Origin: Pterobdella sp. o SKG-2022
Lineage: Eukaryota > Annelida > Clitellata > Hirudinida > Piscicolidae
NCBI GenBank assembly: GCA_964035795.1
Contig: OZ038321.1
Location: 15,121,971 to 15,185,970 of the forward strand
Length of the DNA: 64,000 nucleotides
Direction: 5' to 3'
The position numbers were made by a program, and so were the translations under genes. This document shows, piece after piece, positions 51,146 to 61,573 of the stretch. The stretch's first letter is position 1. Each line of letters opens with the position of its first letter. The notes under the pieces were generated by a model. The model was not told the DNA's origin. It ran no database searches and saw only the letters and a list, made by a program, of their open reading frames with translations.

Positions 51146-52527
51146 ATTCAGCTAACAAAAACTCATATTTCATAAATACTAAATAATTTTTTTGCTACAG
51201 AGCAAATGAGAGAAAAAATCATTGAATATTTGAACTAGAAAATTATTTTCTTATTTTTTGCAAAAATTTTTAAAACTAGTTGTTTTCTAATTTTCATTAG
51301 CATTTTTCAACAACACAAAATTTTTAAGCTTTTTGATAGAAATACCGGTTTATTAAACATAACTTGAATAGATATATTATTTGAATGGTAAGACTTAATG
51401 CCTTTGTGAGAAAGATTTCCTTTTTCATTTCCTATTAATTGATAGATATCAAAACTTCTTTTTAGTTTCAACTTGAGGTTTAATATTGAAATTACCTTCG
51501 GTACGTTAGACTAATACAGTTTAAACATTGTTTTTGAATAGAAACAAAAGTTATCACTTCTCCCAATTATAATATTAAGCATGAAATGCATAGTACTCAT
51601 CACTAAAAAAAAGTTATTCATTTTTAAACGTTTCTATAAAAATTTTATAAATTAATTGAATAAAGTCTACTAAAATCTACTTTTCCAAAAGCTTAAAATA
51701 AAATATTATGTCATATTTAGTATTTATAACTTATATATATATTTCATCATCCCGCTCAATTTTCAATTCATTGATTTGGTCATGTCTCCTTTCATACAGC
51801 TGTCTTCTATCATAATATTTCGAAAGGTTGGACTTTATTTCGGCACTAGCCACTCTGGAATTAAGATTTTTAGTTTGGATTTATTTCATATTTTTATAGA
51901 CTCATCTAGAAAAAACATGAAAGATATTTAAATGGAAACTTCAAATTGAACACTTGTTAACTGAATGCAAAAAGTTTTGTAATTATTTAAAACAAAAACG
52001 ATTTGAATCAAACACTTTCCTTAACTGAATAATAATACGAAGTTTTTCGTAAGTTGAACTCACATTATCAATTACACAAACTTGAAGTTTGATTCAAATC
52101 ATTTTTGTTAATAGGCTAGTTTAGATAATCAATGTGTGAAACAAGCTTGCGACAAGCTCCTTAAACAAATAATTTTTTTTCTCCACTCGTTAATGGTGGG
52201 AAAAAATTAAAACTTTTTGAAATTTTAGAATAGAAAACATTTCGTCTCAAAGTTTTTTTTCACAATTAGAATATGGGTTTTCGATCAATTTTTAAATCTT
52301 TGCAATCGTTTTTTTAATCACGTGATTGAAAAATTTAAAAAGTGATTAAAAACCTCATAAATAAAATTTAAAAAAACTATGTTTTCTAGCAATTGTAAAT
52401 AATATAAGTCATAAGAAGTGATTTTTTGAAAATTGTATTCATCTTTGAAACTTTCCTTGAGTTTACATTATGGGCAAGTATAAAAACTTAAAGTATAAAT
52501 TAGCCTAAATTTAATTACATTGAATCC

Positions 52528-52621
52528 AACACTTATAACTAGAAAATACTAAGCTTTCCATCTAATGGTGATATCCGTAGCATATCGAAAAGCTTAGTAT
52601 TTCCCAGTTAATAAGTGTTTG
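52528..52621. mobile_element. Short fold-back (MITE-like) element
   Basis: The left arm AACACTTATAACTAGAAAAT then ACTAAGCTTTCC is repeated inverted on the right (GAAAAGCTTAGTATTTCCCA then GTTAATAAGTGTTT) around a spacer of about 30 bp, forming a hairpin of about 30 bp with few mismatches. There is no coding capacity. Confidence 0.6.
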
Positions 52622-52864
52622 ATGTAATTTATAAAACTTTGTACTTTTGATTAAATGCTCGTCAACCTCAATGGTTTTTTTTATATTTTTTCGATGTAAT
52701 CTCATTTAATCTCAGTCATTTATCACTAAGGATTACTTTTTGGTCAATGCTTCGTCTTCAATCGGAGCGAGGTTCAGTGGGTTGAAAAGATTTGATCTTT
52801 CTCCTATTATCCCTACACTATATATATGAATGGTGTTTTTGAGAATTTTCAAAAAAAGAATGCT

Positions 52865-52870
52865 TTTATT
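52865..52870 (-). terminator. AATAAA poly(A) signal (minus strand) of the PPP1R36-like gene
   Basis: TTTATT on the plus strand, about 90 nt beyond the proposed stop codon at 52959-52961. Confidence 0.4.
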
Positions 52871-52958
52871 GATATATACATAGTTTTAACAAATCTTTTA
52901 ATATAAAATAAACAGTTTTAACTGACTTTAGTGTACTAAGTGAATTATCAATTTAATA

Positions 52959-55900
52959 CTACTTGACGCTGTAAGGGTCGAAGTTTTTGATCTTTTCAAA
53001 ATACTCTTTGAGATCATCATTATGAGGTTGGCATTCGAGCATCTCTTTGGCGCTTATTTCAAAGATCAGAATAACCAGTTATAGCTTATTTTAAGTTTGT
53101 GTTAATTTTCATGAAATATTTCAATTGGTTGTTTTTTTCACATTTAATTAGCCATTCTAAGTTACTCAAAAGTTTTTTAACAATTATATAAAAATTAATT
53201 GGCATGAAACCTATAAATTGAGCAACATAAACTCCAATTTGGGACTACCAGGTGGTTGAATTAATTAATATTCAATTCAACTGTTACATGATATTAAACG
53301 CTATTTACTGTTTCTTAGGTTTCTTAAAAAGGCTTTGTGATTTGTCTTTAGCAGTGGGTAGAACTGATAAGGAAACTACCGATCTCTCCCTGAGGGATCG
53401 ATTCGATACAAACATTTTTTAAATAAAAAAACTTCTAAAATTTACTCAAAAAATCTTCCAATGAAATAATCAGATTTTATGGCTTATTCAAATACGATTT
53501 ATATTTTGAGAAAAAATTTAAAAGTTAAACAAGTTGAAATAAAAAATCTTACATGAGTTCAAGACTGGTTATTTAGTTAAAATATATTTATTGTAAAACG
53601 AAGTTTTGTGTAAATGAATTGAATTTTTAATTGTTCAACTAGAAATTACGAAAATATTTTGCTTACTTTTGTGGCGCTTCGGTTGTCTGATTTTTATTAA
53701 CTATAAAAAAAATTTTTAAAGCATGGTGATACTTTTTGGGTAAATAATTAACTAAATTTTTGAAGCTTAACCTGAATGTTTTTTATTAATAGTTATTATA
53801 AAAAAGTTACTAACTGTTTTCATTGCTTTTATTTCCGAAAAGTCTGTTAATTTCTTCTTTTATATCATCAATATTTTTTCGTCCTAAGCTTATCCATACA
53901 AAAACTGCACTAAAACGAATAAGTGCCTGATCAAAAGTTTAGGATAAAAATTTGAAAATTTTGACGAAAAAAATGCATTTACAATCAAAATTTTATTTTA
54001 AAAAGATTTAATATACAATTATTTAAAAAAAATGACATTTTCGAATTTTTTTAAAAGCAAATTTATTCTATAGCATTGTATATTATAGCTTCTATGGTCG
54101 ATAAAATTTCCGCTATCACAAATATTATTTCCGAAATTGATAGTATTCAGACAGCGCTCAGCACATTACGTAGTAATGTCTTAAACTTTTTAAAGTCTGA
54201 GGAACCCTCGGTTCTCAAAAAAAAAGGGCGAAAACCGAAGACGACTACATCTTCAACACCTCAATCAGCAATCCATACTTCCTCGACCACTTTATCTTTA
54301 TCTTTCTGTTTGACCATTCCATTTCTTTTAATTACTTTTTCTTCTACATTTCTTCCAGCTACCACATTTTCCTCAACTAGTTCATCTTCAACCACCTCTT
54401 CGACTAGTTCATCTTCAACCACCTCTTTGACTAGTTCAACTTCAACCACCTCTTCGACTAGTTCATCTTCAACCACCTCTTCGACTAGTTCATCTTCAAC
54501 CACCTCTTCGACTAGTTCATCTTCAACCACCTCTTCGACTAGTTCAACTTCAACCACCTCTTCAACTAGTTCATCTCCTATAACTACTTCATCTTCATCA
54601 ATCTCAGCTTCAACAACTTCTTCAACTTCATCTACAAGCAAGACATCTTCAACCTCTCTACCTTCTGCTTTTACAACCACTTAATCTCTTAGTTCAATTA
54701 ATAATTTTCCATCATTAATTTCCCTAGAATCATTCACACCAACCAATTCAACCACATCTATTCTTACTACTAACTCATCTCAACCATTTACAGCACTATT
54801 GTCAAATCAAAAAACATGCACACCCTTTCTCATCCATCCACTAACAAAATTTCACACTCACTCTTCCCCATCCGACATAAAATCCCTTCTATTAAAAAAA
54901 CCCCACCCATTATTAAATATTCCACCAAAGTTATCTCAACCACAGGTGGAGACTCCTAGTGAATTGTGCAGGAGATTGGTTTCGTTCATCAAATTTTCAC
55001 AACAAGCCTTTAAATCTTTTCCTAAGCATGTTCGAAAGTCTACTGATGCTTTTGTCTGGGAAGCTGACTCTGCTGATTCACTCAAAGATGCCAAACTTTT
55101 CCTTTCTTCTCTTCCAAACATACGCCTCCACGACCCAGTTCTATTGAATCCAACAATCACCGTCTTGGGTCTACCGACATGGGTTACTAATGAGGAACTT
55201 GAAACCTTTCCATCTGCCGATCCCAGCGCTTTCCGTGCTTTTAGGCACAGACCCAACGCACGAAACCCTTCTAATCGTGACTGGCTTATCCAAGCTCCAA
55301 GCAATGTTTTCTCCATGCTGAACAAGTCCAAGAATATACATCTTCCTTTTGGTAGATTCACTTTCCACTCTCGCATCCATCCAACTAGATGTCTGAATTG
55401 TCAGACTTATGGTCATAACATATCTAAGTGCCAAAATCCTAGAGCACTGCGGCAAAGACCATTCGTCTGACAACTGCCCTAAAACCTCTCTTTCCTTTTG
55501 TGCTCCCCGTTTTAAATCAAAGCGCTCTTGCCTTGAACACGTCACAACATCCTCCTCTTGTACCCTTTATAGACAACAAGTGCAACTCAAAATGAGACGT
55601 ACGGCTTGGGAATGACGGTTTCGCTAGACCTTTCTGCTGCTTTTGATACTCGATCACAATATCTTAATTGACATTTTGAATAGACACTTCAATATTTCTG
55701 ATCTCGCTCTTTCTTGGTTTCGCTCTTACCTCTCTCAACGTTCTCAGCTCGTTAAAATGGACAATTTCTCTTCTTCTTCTCTTACATCACTCAACTCAGG
55801 TGTGCCGTAGGGCTCCGTTCTGGGACCAATTCTTTTCTCTCTTTATACATCACCCATGTGTAGCATTATTGTACAGCACGACTTGCTTTTTCACCAGTTT

Positions 55901-58171
55901 GCGGATGACATCACTCTTTTCACCGGAGTCTCTCACCCATATCCTAGCCCCACTCTCCTTAAAATATCCAGTTGTCTTTCCGCTCTAAACTCTTGGTTTT
56001 TCCAAAGCCAACTGAAACTTAACCCTACTAAGAGTTAGGTGATGTTTGTCGGCAGCTCTCGTCTTTTAGCAAAATACAATCTTCCTTCTGTGATAACCCT
56101 CCACGGCACTACACTTCCTATATCTTCCAAGCTCAAAATCTTAGGTGTCACTTCAGATTCAAATTTAAACTTTGCTCACTTTATTTCTCAAATAATCCAA
56201 TCTTCCAATTTCTACATCCATGCCATAAAACAAGTACGCAAATTCTTACCTCTTTCCACTGCTAATGCCCTCTTTATCTCACTAGTTCTTTCCAGATTGG
56301 ACTACTGTACTTCTCTCCTTCGCGGGCAGCCAAACTATCTTTTATGAAAACTTCAAGCCCTCCAAAACCACGCGGCCAAGACGGTTTTTCAAGCTGATTA
56401 TTTCAGCTCTTCCAGCGACTGTCTTGATCGTTTGCACTGGTTGCCTGTCTCCCAAAGATGCAAGTTTAAATTACTTTGGCTCATTGCATGCATTCTCAAG
56501 CTTGAACAACCTGCTTATCTTCTTGATCTTTTGTCAATCAGACACACACGTCAACCACTCAGATCCTTGCACTCTGGTTTCCAGCTTCATCAACCTGTTT
56601 CTTCAGGCTTGTTTACCAGTCGCTCTTTTTCTCACCATGCTCCACGTCTGTGGAATTCACTTCCTTCTAACTTGCGCTCATCGCCTTCTCTCATGAACTT
56701 TCGCAAACTTTTGAAAACTCACTTATACCCTAAACATCCCCAGTCATAAACTCTTACAAACTTTGAGCGCCTCTGAAGTAATCTTGAATTGATAACTGTG
56801 TGCTATATAATCTTAATAAATATAATAATAATATAAATTTGAAAATACCTCAAAAAGCATTCTATCTGTATATGTGTCTGATATGTGTACTCTGAAATTT
56901 AAAAATGAAAAAATATATTTTTAATAAAATTAAATTATAAAAGTAATTAATTTTTATAAATAGTATAGAAAAAATATAGTTAGTTAGTTGTTTAGTTAGT
57001 TAGTTATTTAGTTAGTTAGTCAGTTAGTTAGTTAATTAGTTAGTTAGTTGGTTAGTTAGTTAAATACATTGTTTTGAAATAAAAATGTTGGTCATTTTCT
57101 GATGTCTAGCACAAATAAACCAAGTTACAACTTCAAAAATTTATATTTTTTTTAAAAAAAACTTCGAAATATAAATAAATTTCCATTAAAAAATCTTACT
57201 TTCCACATTTCATGTGATGATTTTTACAACTATTCATACCGAGAAGAATGGTAGAGTAGCTATAACCTAATAATCTTTTTGCGTTTCTCACTTCCTTACA
57301 AACTTTTTCATATTCTTCTTTTTCTATTGCACTTTTTTCTCTAAATGATAATAAAGAAGGTGAATGACAAGCATGGTTATAAAAAAATAATCTTTCCAAA
57401 AATCTTACATAATCATTTCTGTATTTTCGTTTTTTAGCTTCTTTTTCAAAAGATAACAGTTGAAATAAATCAGCAACCTCACCAAAAAAACGTCGATGTA
57501 TTTTGAGCTGAATAAAGTTTGAACGCTTTCAATAACATAAAAATTTTAAAAACTATGGTTTTCACTTCAAAAAACTTTCAAATTCCTTGCATATGTCTAC
57601 ACTTTCGGTTATTCTTGATAATGTCACGCCTAATATTATGAAGTATCATTAAAACATTGAATATATGGTTTTAGTGTTTTTTATATTAAAATTTAATTTT
57701 TTAGAAATAGAAACTGAGACTTTTCACGTCCAATAATCTGATAAATTCGTGTCTATGCGTTCCAGTCGTATTTTTGATATTTTTTATTTCTGTCACACTA
57801 TCGTAGCTGGAATTTGAAGTTTGATAAAAATAATCAAAATTTTTTACGAACTTTTATTTTATCTCACTGATGATCTTTTTCTCTCTTTTTAAGAAAGGTT
57901 GCTGAAGTTTGGTTTAGGGAACTGCCAAAATATATGTTCGTTACTCTAATTGTGAGAAAAGCAAAAATTGAAATCTAAGCAATAAAAATGATAATTTTTT
58001 CACAATAGACAAACGTAATATTAAAATGTTAATAGCTTACTCATAATATGCAAGATTCTTTTTCACATCATCCCAAAACCACTTGCCCGTACTCTCTGTT
58101 GCAAATATCTGTAAAAATTTTATTTAAAAAAGTAAAATTTCTTTTTAAAAAATTTTTACCTCTGATTCCAT
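52959..58171 (-). CDS. PPP1R36-like protein phosphatase 1 regulatory subunit (fragmentary gene model)
   Basis: Proposed minus-strand exons: 58171-58160 (MESE), 58108-58041 (IFATESTGKWFWDDVKKN then LAYYE), 57806-57721, 57629-57566, 57507-57200 (FFGEVADLFQLLSFEKEAKK, later KRLLGYSYSTILLGM and NHHMKCGK), 53926-53815 (ALIRFSAVFVWISLGRKN then IDDIKEEINRLF) and 53052-52959 (AKEMLECQPHNDDLKEYFEK, ending DPYSVK). The order and motifs resemble PPP1R36: a W-x-W start, YS.LLLG then HHM.CG, then FA..VW...R...I..EI.RLF. PPP1R36 is a PP1-binding protein; its role here is inferred by family only. Problems: the joint 57566/57507 does not keep phase with my boundaries, a small exon between 57.2 and 53.9 kb is missing, and the last junction is unsure. 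An L2-like LINE occupies the 3.3-kb intron. Confidence 0.55.
53815..53926 (-). CDS. Downstream exon of the PPP1R36-like gene
   Basis: This 112-nt exon has acceptor CTTTTGATCAG and donor GAAAACA|gttagt. It encodes ALIRFSAVFVWISLGRKN and IDDIKEEINRLFGNKSNEN. The hydrophobic VFVW segment followed by EEINRLF corresponds to the stretch that follows the HHM.CG motif in PPP1R36. Confidence 0.6.
54076..56834 (+). mobile_element. L2/CR1-like non-LTR retrotransposon, internally deleted (endonuclease missing)
   Basis: It lies in an intron of the minus-strand PPP1R36-like gene. ORF1 (about 54094-55470) is one frame with a single TAA near 54,682: an N-terminal helix, a basic KKKGRKPK patch, a Thr/Ser repeat region, an RRM-like stretch and a CCHC zinc knuckle (CLNCQTYGHNISKC), with a second Cys/His cluster (CGKDHSSDNC) after a frameshift. 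RT motifs follow directly: LDLSAAFDT (about 55,620), GVP-stop-GSVLGP (about 55,800), FADDITLF (about 55,897-55,920), FLGV-type ILGVTSDSNLNF and LHWLPV then LWNSLPSNLRSSPSLMNF. The APE endonuclease and N-terminal RT are absent. The 3' end GAGCGCCTCTGAAG...CTATATAATC and (TAA)n tail ends near 56,834. Several stops; not autonomous. Confidence 0.85.
54385..54573 (+). repeat. 27-bp coding minisatellite in LINE ORF1, seven copies
   Basis: The unit TCTTCAACCACCTCTTCGAC then TAGTTCA repeats seven times with few substitutions and encodes a nine-residue Ser/Thr repeat (SSTTSSTSS). The length of 27 keeps frame. The complementary minus-strand frame (Glu/Val-rich) is only its mirror image. Confidence 0.9.
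56977..57064. repeat. Imperfect (TTAG)n microsatellite
   Basis: About 22 TTAG units with single-base variants (TTGG, TTAT, TCAG, TTAA). It differs from the AAGT array in phase-independent sequence and is clearly interrupted, as expected for an older microsatellite. Confidence 0.9.
57200..57507 (-). CDS. Main conserved exon of the PPP1R36-like gene
   Basis: This 308-nt exon opens after TTTATTCAG and closes at TGTGGAAA|gtaaga. It encodes LKIHRRFFGEVADLFQLLSF, a Lys-rich helix, RFLERLFFYNHACHSPSLLS and FREKSAIEKEEYEKVCKEVR, then NAKRLLGYSYSTILLGMN and HHMKCGK. The clean open frame of about 100 residues with splice sites at both ends marks it as a real exon, whatever the family name. Confidence 0.7.
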
Positions 58172-58488
58172 TTCAAAATATAAATAATGACATCAAAATA
58201 TGTCATTTACGCTGGAACGTTAGACACTTATTAAAATTATAAAACAATATAATTTTTTAAAATTTTGCTAAATAAAAGAATTTAATTAATTGAACGCTGC
58301 AAATTAAAATATTAATTTTAAATTCGTCTATTTGTTTTTATACTTGTTTCACTTTGAGATGGTTTGCATAAAAAAATAGTTTGGTGTAATGCTGAAATCT
58401 AAAAAATTAAGTTAATAATTTTTGTATTTTATAAAATTTTAGAAATTGTTTTTCTTAATCACATTTTATTTGTATAATTTCAATCTAG

Positions 58489-58693
58489 CTATGAATTATT
58501 CAAAGTTTCAGTTGGAAAGGCCCGAGTCTTGTTTCCTTTCAAAGCTCAAAACAAAGATGAATTAAATCTAAAGATTAATGATGTGGTAAATGTTCTCAAA
58601 AAAGAGCTTCCAGATGAAGGATGGTGGCTTGGAGAAATTAATGGTTCAATAGGTGTATTTCCTGATAACTTTGTGAAATTTCTACCAGAATCT
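58489..58693 (+). CDS. SH3-domain exon of the CD2AP/SH3KBP1-like gene
   Basis: This 205-nt exon, acceptor CAATCTAG and donor TCT|gtgagt, encodes one nearly complete SH3 fold including the paired Trp (GWW) and the GVFPDNFV strand. It closely resembles the third SH3 of CIN85/CD2AP (GWWEGELNGRRGVFPDNFV). Confidence 0.92.
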
Positions 58694-61062
58694 GTGAGTA
58701 ATTAACATTTTTTTTGCATCAAGACTAAATTTTATTAATTCAATCAATTTTAATACACTTTAAAAATTTTATTGCAAAATCTTTAGGATTATTATGAAAG
58801 CTTTTTAAAATTTGGTATTACATATATTATATATCATGTAAAGCTTTGTTGATGCTGTTATAAGAAATTGAAATCGCTATATTACTTTTAAATAACCCAG
58901 TTTTTTTGCAGTAAATTTTTTTTTAAACTTCTAAATTGAAACCCAAATGTATTTCATTCACTATCACAATCTATCAATTGTTTTCATCAACTTTTTCATC
59001 TTTTTATGCTGCTCCAAAGAAAAATTTATTAGATAGTATAATTTATAATGCTATCTTTTCTCTTTGAAATATGTAAGCTTGTTTGTTCTTCAGTAAGAAA
59101 GTTTGTCTGTTCTATTGCTAGGAAAAACCTAGAAATGCTCAACTGAATTCAGTTTTTACATTTATACATACATTCTTATACTTTATTTTTTGTACTACTT
59201 AATCTCACCAAAATGGTTTTACAAACCATTGAATTTTTCAGAATTTACTATCACTTTGCATGAATATTTTCTATTCACAATGTTTTTTTCAGACTTTTTT
59301 CAATTTTTTCTGTATGATAACATCAATGTAGTACTAGTAGTGCAGCTGATCTTCAGCTTGGTGACATGTCGTAATTCTTTCTTCATACTTGCCTATCAGC
59401 AATAGCAGTACATAATTTGTTAGAAGTCAGCCCAGTGTCATTTTGAAAAACATCAATTTTTTCTGTTAAAATCTTTATCTTCATACTTGAAATTTTATCA
59501 TTTCCAACCTGTGAATTTCATATTTTCTCTTTTAATCAAATTTCTTTTTGTTTAAAGTTTGAAAGTACATTATAAATTAATTAAAATGTTGATTAACTTT
59601 TTTAAAAGGAAGGAGAAGTTGGAAAAAATGATAAAAAAGAAAAACAAGTGAGAATTTATTTCAAATTCATAAAATGCCTAATGTTTGATGACAAAAAATT
59701 ATTTTTCTTCCATTTTTATTAATCAAAATTTATAGGCATGAGAAATTATAGGAGTATAAAAGTCTGATCTATTTTAGAGAAATTTTTCATTTTACCTTTA
59801 CTATGTTATGTGAAAAATTGAGAAAATTATTGAAAAAGCTAGGAAATCAGAACATTTTTTTGAAATATTCAAATTTTCAAAAAAATTAACAAAGTATTGA
59901 AAAAGTATTGAGTGTTAGATTATATTCAAAGCAAGAGGTGTATTTAAAAAGCAACAGGTGTGTTATTGACTTTATCAAGTAGCAAAATGGTTTGAAGGCA
60001 AAAAAACATGATAAAATTTTTGTTATACCACTTTTTTTAAATTTAAACAGAAAGAGCCAGCTAGAAATGTTTCAAAAAACTCTTCAAATGGTAAAATTTG
60101 AAATTATCAGATATAAAGCTTATTGTTTTGTGTGAAATAATAAAATAAAAGTTCCACTTTTGAATAAAATGTATATTCCAATTCAGATAACGAAGTCAAA
60201 GATACGTTTGATCTAGACATCGATTGTATTAAATCTACAAGCAAAAAGCTCACTCACATCACAGCAAATAGAGTAAAAGGACCTCACAGAAAACTGCCAT
60301 CTCGCTTGCTAGCCAAGGCTGAGGGAGACAATTCTTCAGGTTCCCATACATTTATGTTTTATGAGGTACTCGTGAATTGCTTAAGCTTGTAAGAATTATA
60401 ATATACCTTTTATTAATCGATCGGGAATTTATTTTAATTCAAACATCAAATATTGTAATGGTAAATAGTTGGTTATTTTTTTAGGAAGTTCTGTAGTTTC
60501 TGTGGTAATGAACAAAAAGTCTGAAACGCAACTCGATAGAAACAAATCTTCAGGTTCAAAACCTTTTAACGAAAATTTAGACTCATGTTGGGGCAACGTG
60601 CAAGACTCCCCTGAATCGATGGGTCTCTCGCCGAGATTCTTTTCATCTGATTCTCCAGATTCTAGTCAGGCTTTATCAGTTTCAAAAGTCAAGATCTCAA
60701 AACCATATGTACAAAATGGAAATAATAATTCTCAAAAATATAACATCAGAAACCAAAATCTTATAAACAAATCACGAAAAGGAAGGGCGGAAGGAGAATC
60801 GGGAGATAGAATAACAGGCAGGTTCATGGGAAAAATTTCAGAAAATGGTGTTCAAAAAATGATCTCGATAGAAGCATATGAAAGTTTGATTGCAGAAGTA
60901 GAACAACTCAGGAAAGATATAAGGGACCAAGCTGTTACAAACGAACGCATGGTGCAGACTCTTAAAAACTTTCTCAATGAAGAAAAAATGAAAGTTGCCA
61001 AACTAGCCCTTGATTTCGAAACTATTCGTTCATCAGTTATTTCTGACATCACTTTCTTATGA
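58489..61062 (+). CDS. CD2AP/SH3KBP1 (CIN85; Drosophila cindr) family adaptor, 3' half (five exons)
   Basis: Exons 58489-58693, 59609-59647, 60051-60090, 60187-60339 and 60485-61062 join in frame. Exon 1 encodes an SH3 domain: ARVLFPFKAQNKDELNLK (ALYDY-like start), then EGWWLGEINGSIGVFPDNFV. The fourth exon holds KKLTHITANRVKGPHRKLPS then R, matching the conserved LTxxTxxRxKxPxRRxPxR capping-protein-interaction motif of CD2AP/CIN85. The last exon ends in a coiled coil (YESLIAEVEQLRKDIRD, MVQTLKNFLNEEKMKVAKLA), as in these proteins. Known: they link endocytic and receptor-signalling proteins to actin through capping protein. The frame is open at the 5' side without a Met, so upstream exons (further SH3 domains) must exist but are not visible nearby. 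Confidence 0.88.
60485..61062 (+). CDS. Terminal exon of the CD2AP/SH3KBP1-like gene (linker and coiled coil)
   Basis: Acceptor TATTTTTTTAG. It encodes a Ser/Asn/Lys-rich disordered linker with LSPRFFSSDSPDSS, a basic RKGRAEGES patch and then a heptad-like helix up to SSVISDITFL and TGA. The reading frame completes the split Gly codon of the previous exon. Confidence 0.88.
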
Positions 61063-61567
61063 ATGTACATTCAGATGTAAGTTTAAAAGATTTCTCTGTT
61101 TTGATTGTATAAATTCTGTATATAACTAGATTTTTGTTAAAGTGTTTTTACTATAGGAGTTTTTTCTAGATTCTAGAGTTTATGAATGATGCTTTTAGAA
61201 TTTTTTATACCTTCCATAGATAGATTTTCAATTAATTTTTTAAGTGTCCGTTTTAGTTATTTCCTAGGATTTATGAAAATTTGTGTTCTGTTCTCATTCC
61301 GATGCTAAATATACTCGATTGAGACTATTAGTTTTTTTTTATCTTTATAAATCCTTTTTAAATCGATCTGTGGCTTTCGTAGAGAACAGCCTTGTAGATT
61401 ACATATATAATGGAAATATTAAGAGGAAGTTTTTGATTTTCCATGAAATACATCTCATCTAAACATTATATCGGTATTACTGAAATCTACCACAAGTATT
61501 CGTGTGAGAAGTTTAATGAGTGATTATAGTCATTTTTATTTTTCTATTTATTCTGTTGTTTTTAAGT

Positions 61568-61573
61568 AATAAA
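61568..61573 (+). terminator. Possible AATAAA poly(A) signal of the CD2AP/SH3KBP1-like gene
   Basis: A canonical hexamer about 505 nt after the stop codon, within T-rich sequence. Earlier non-canonical sites are possible. Confidence 0.4.

Larger units (their letters stand above)
51146..52958. other. Spacer between P450 copy C and the PPP1R36-like gene, with fold-back sequences
   Basis: No coding exon recognised. It contains two inverted-repeat structures, one with arms near 51,991-52,013 and 52,093-52,115 (AACAAAAACGATTTGAATCA family) and a second at 52,528-52,621. Confidence 0.5.

Noticed and set aside
54261..54680. 139-residue Glu/Val-rich minus-strand open frame
   Set aside because: It is the complement of the Ser/Thr 27-bp repeats of LINE ORF1; it has no start context or motif.
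56977..57064. Interstitial telomere of TTAGG type
   Set aside because: The unit is the tetranucleotide TTAG with many variants, not TTAGG or TTAGGG.
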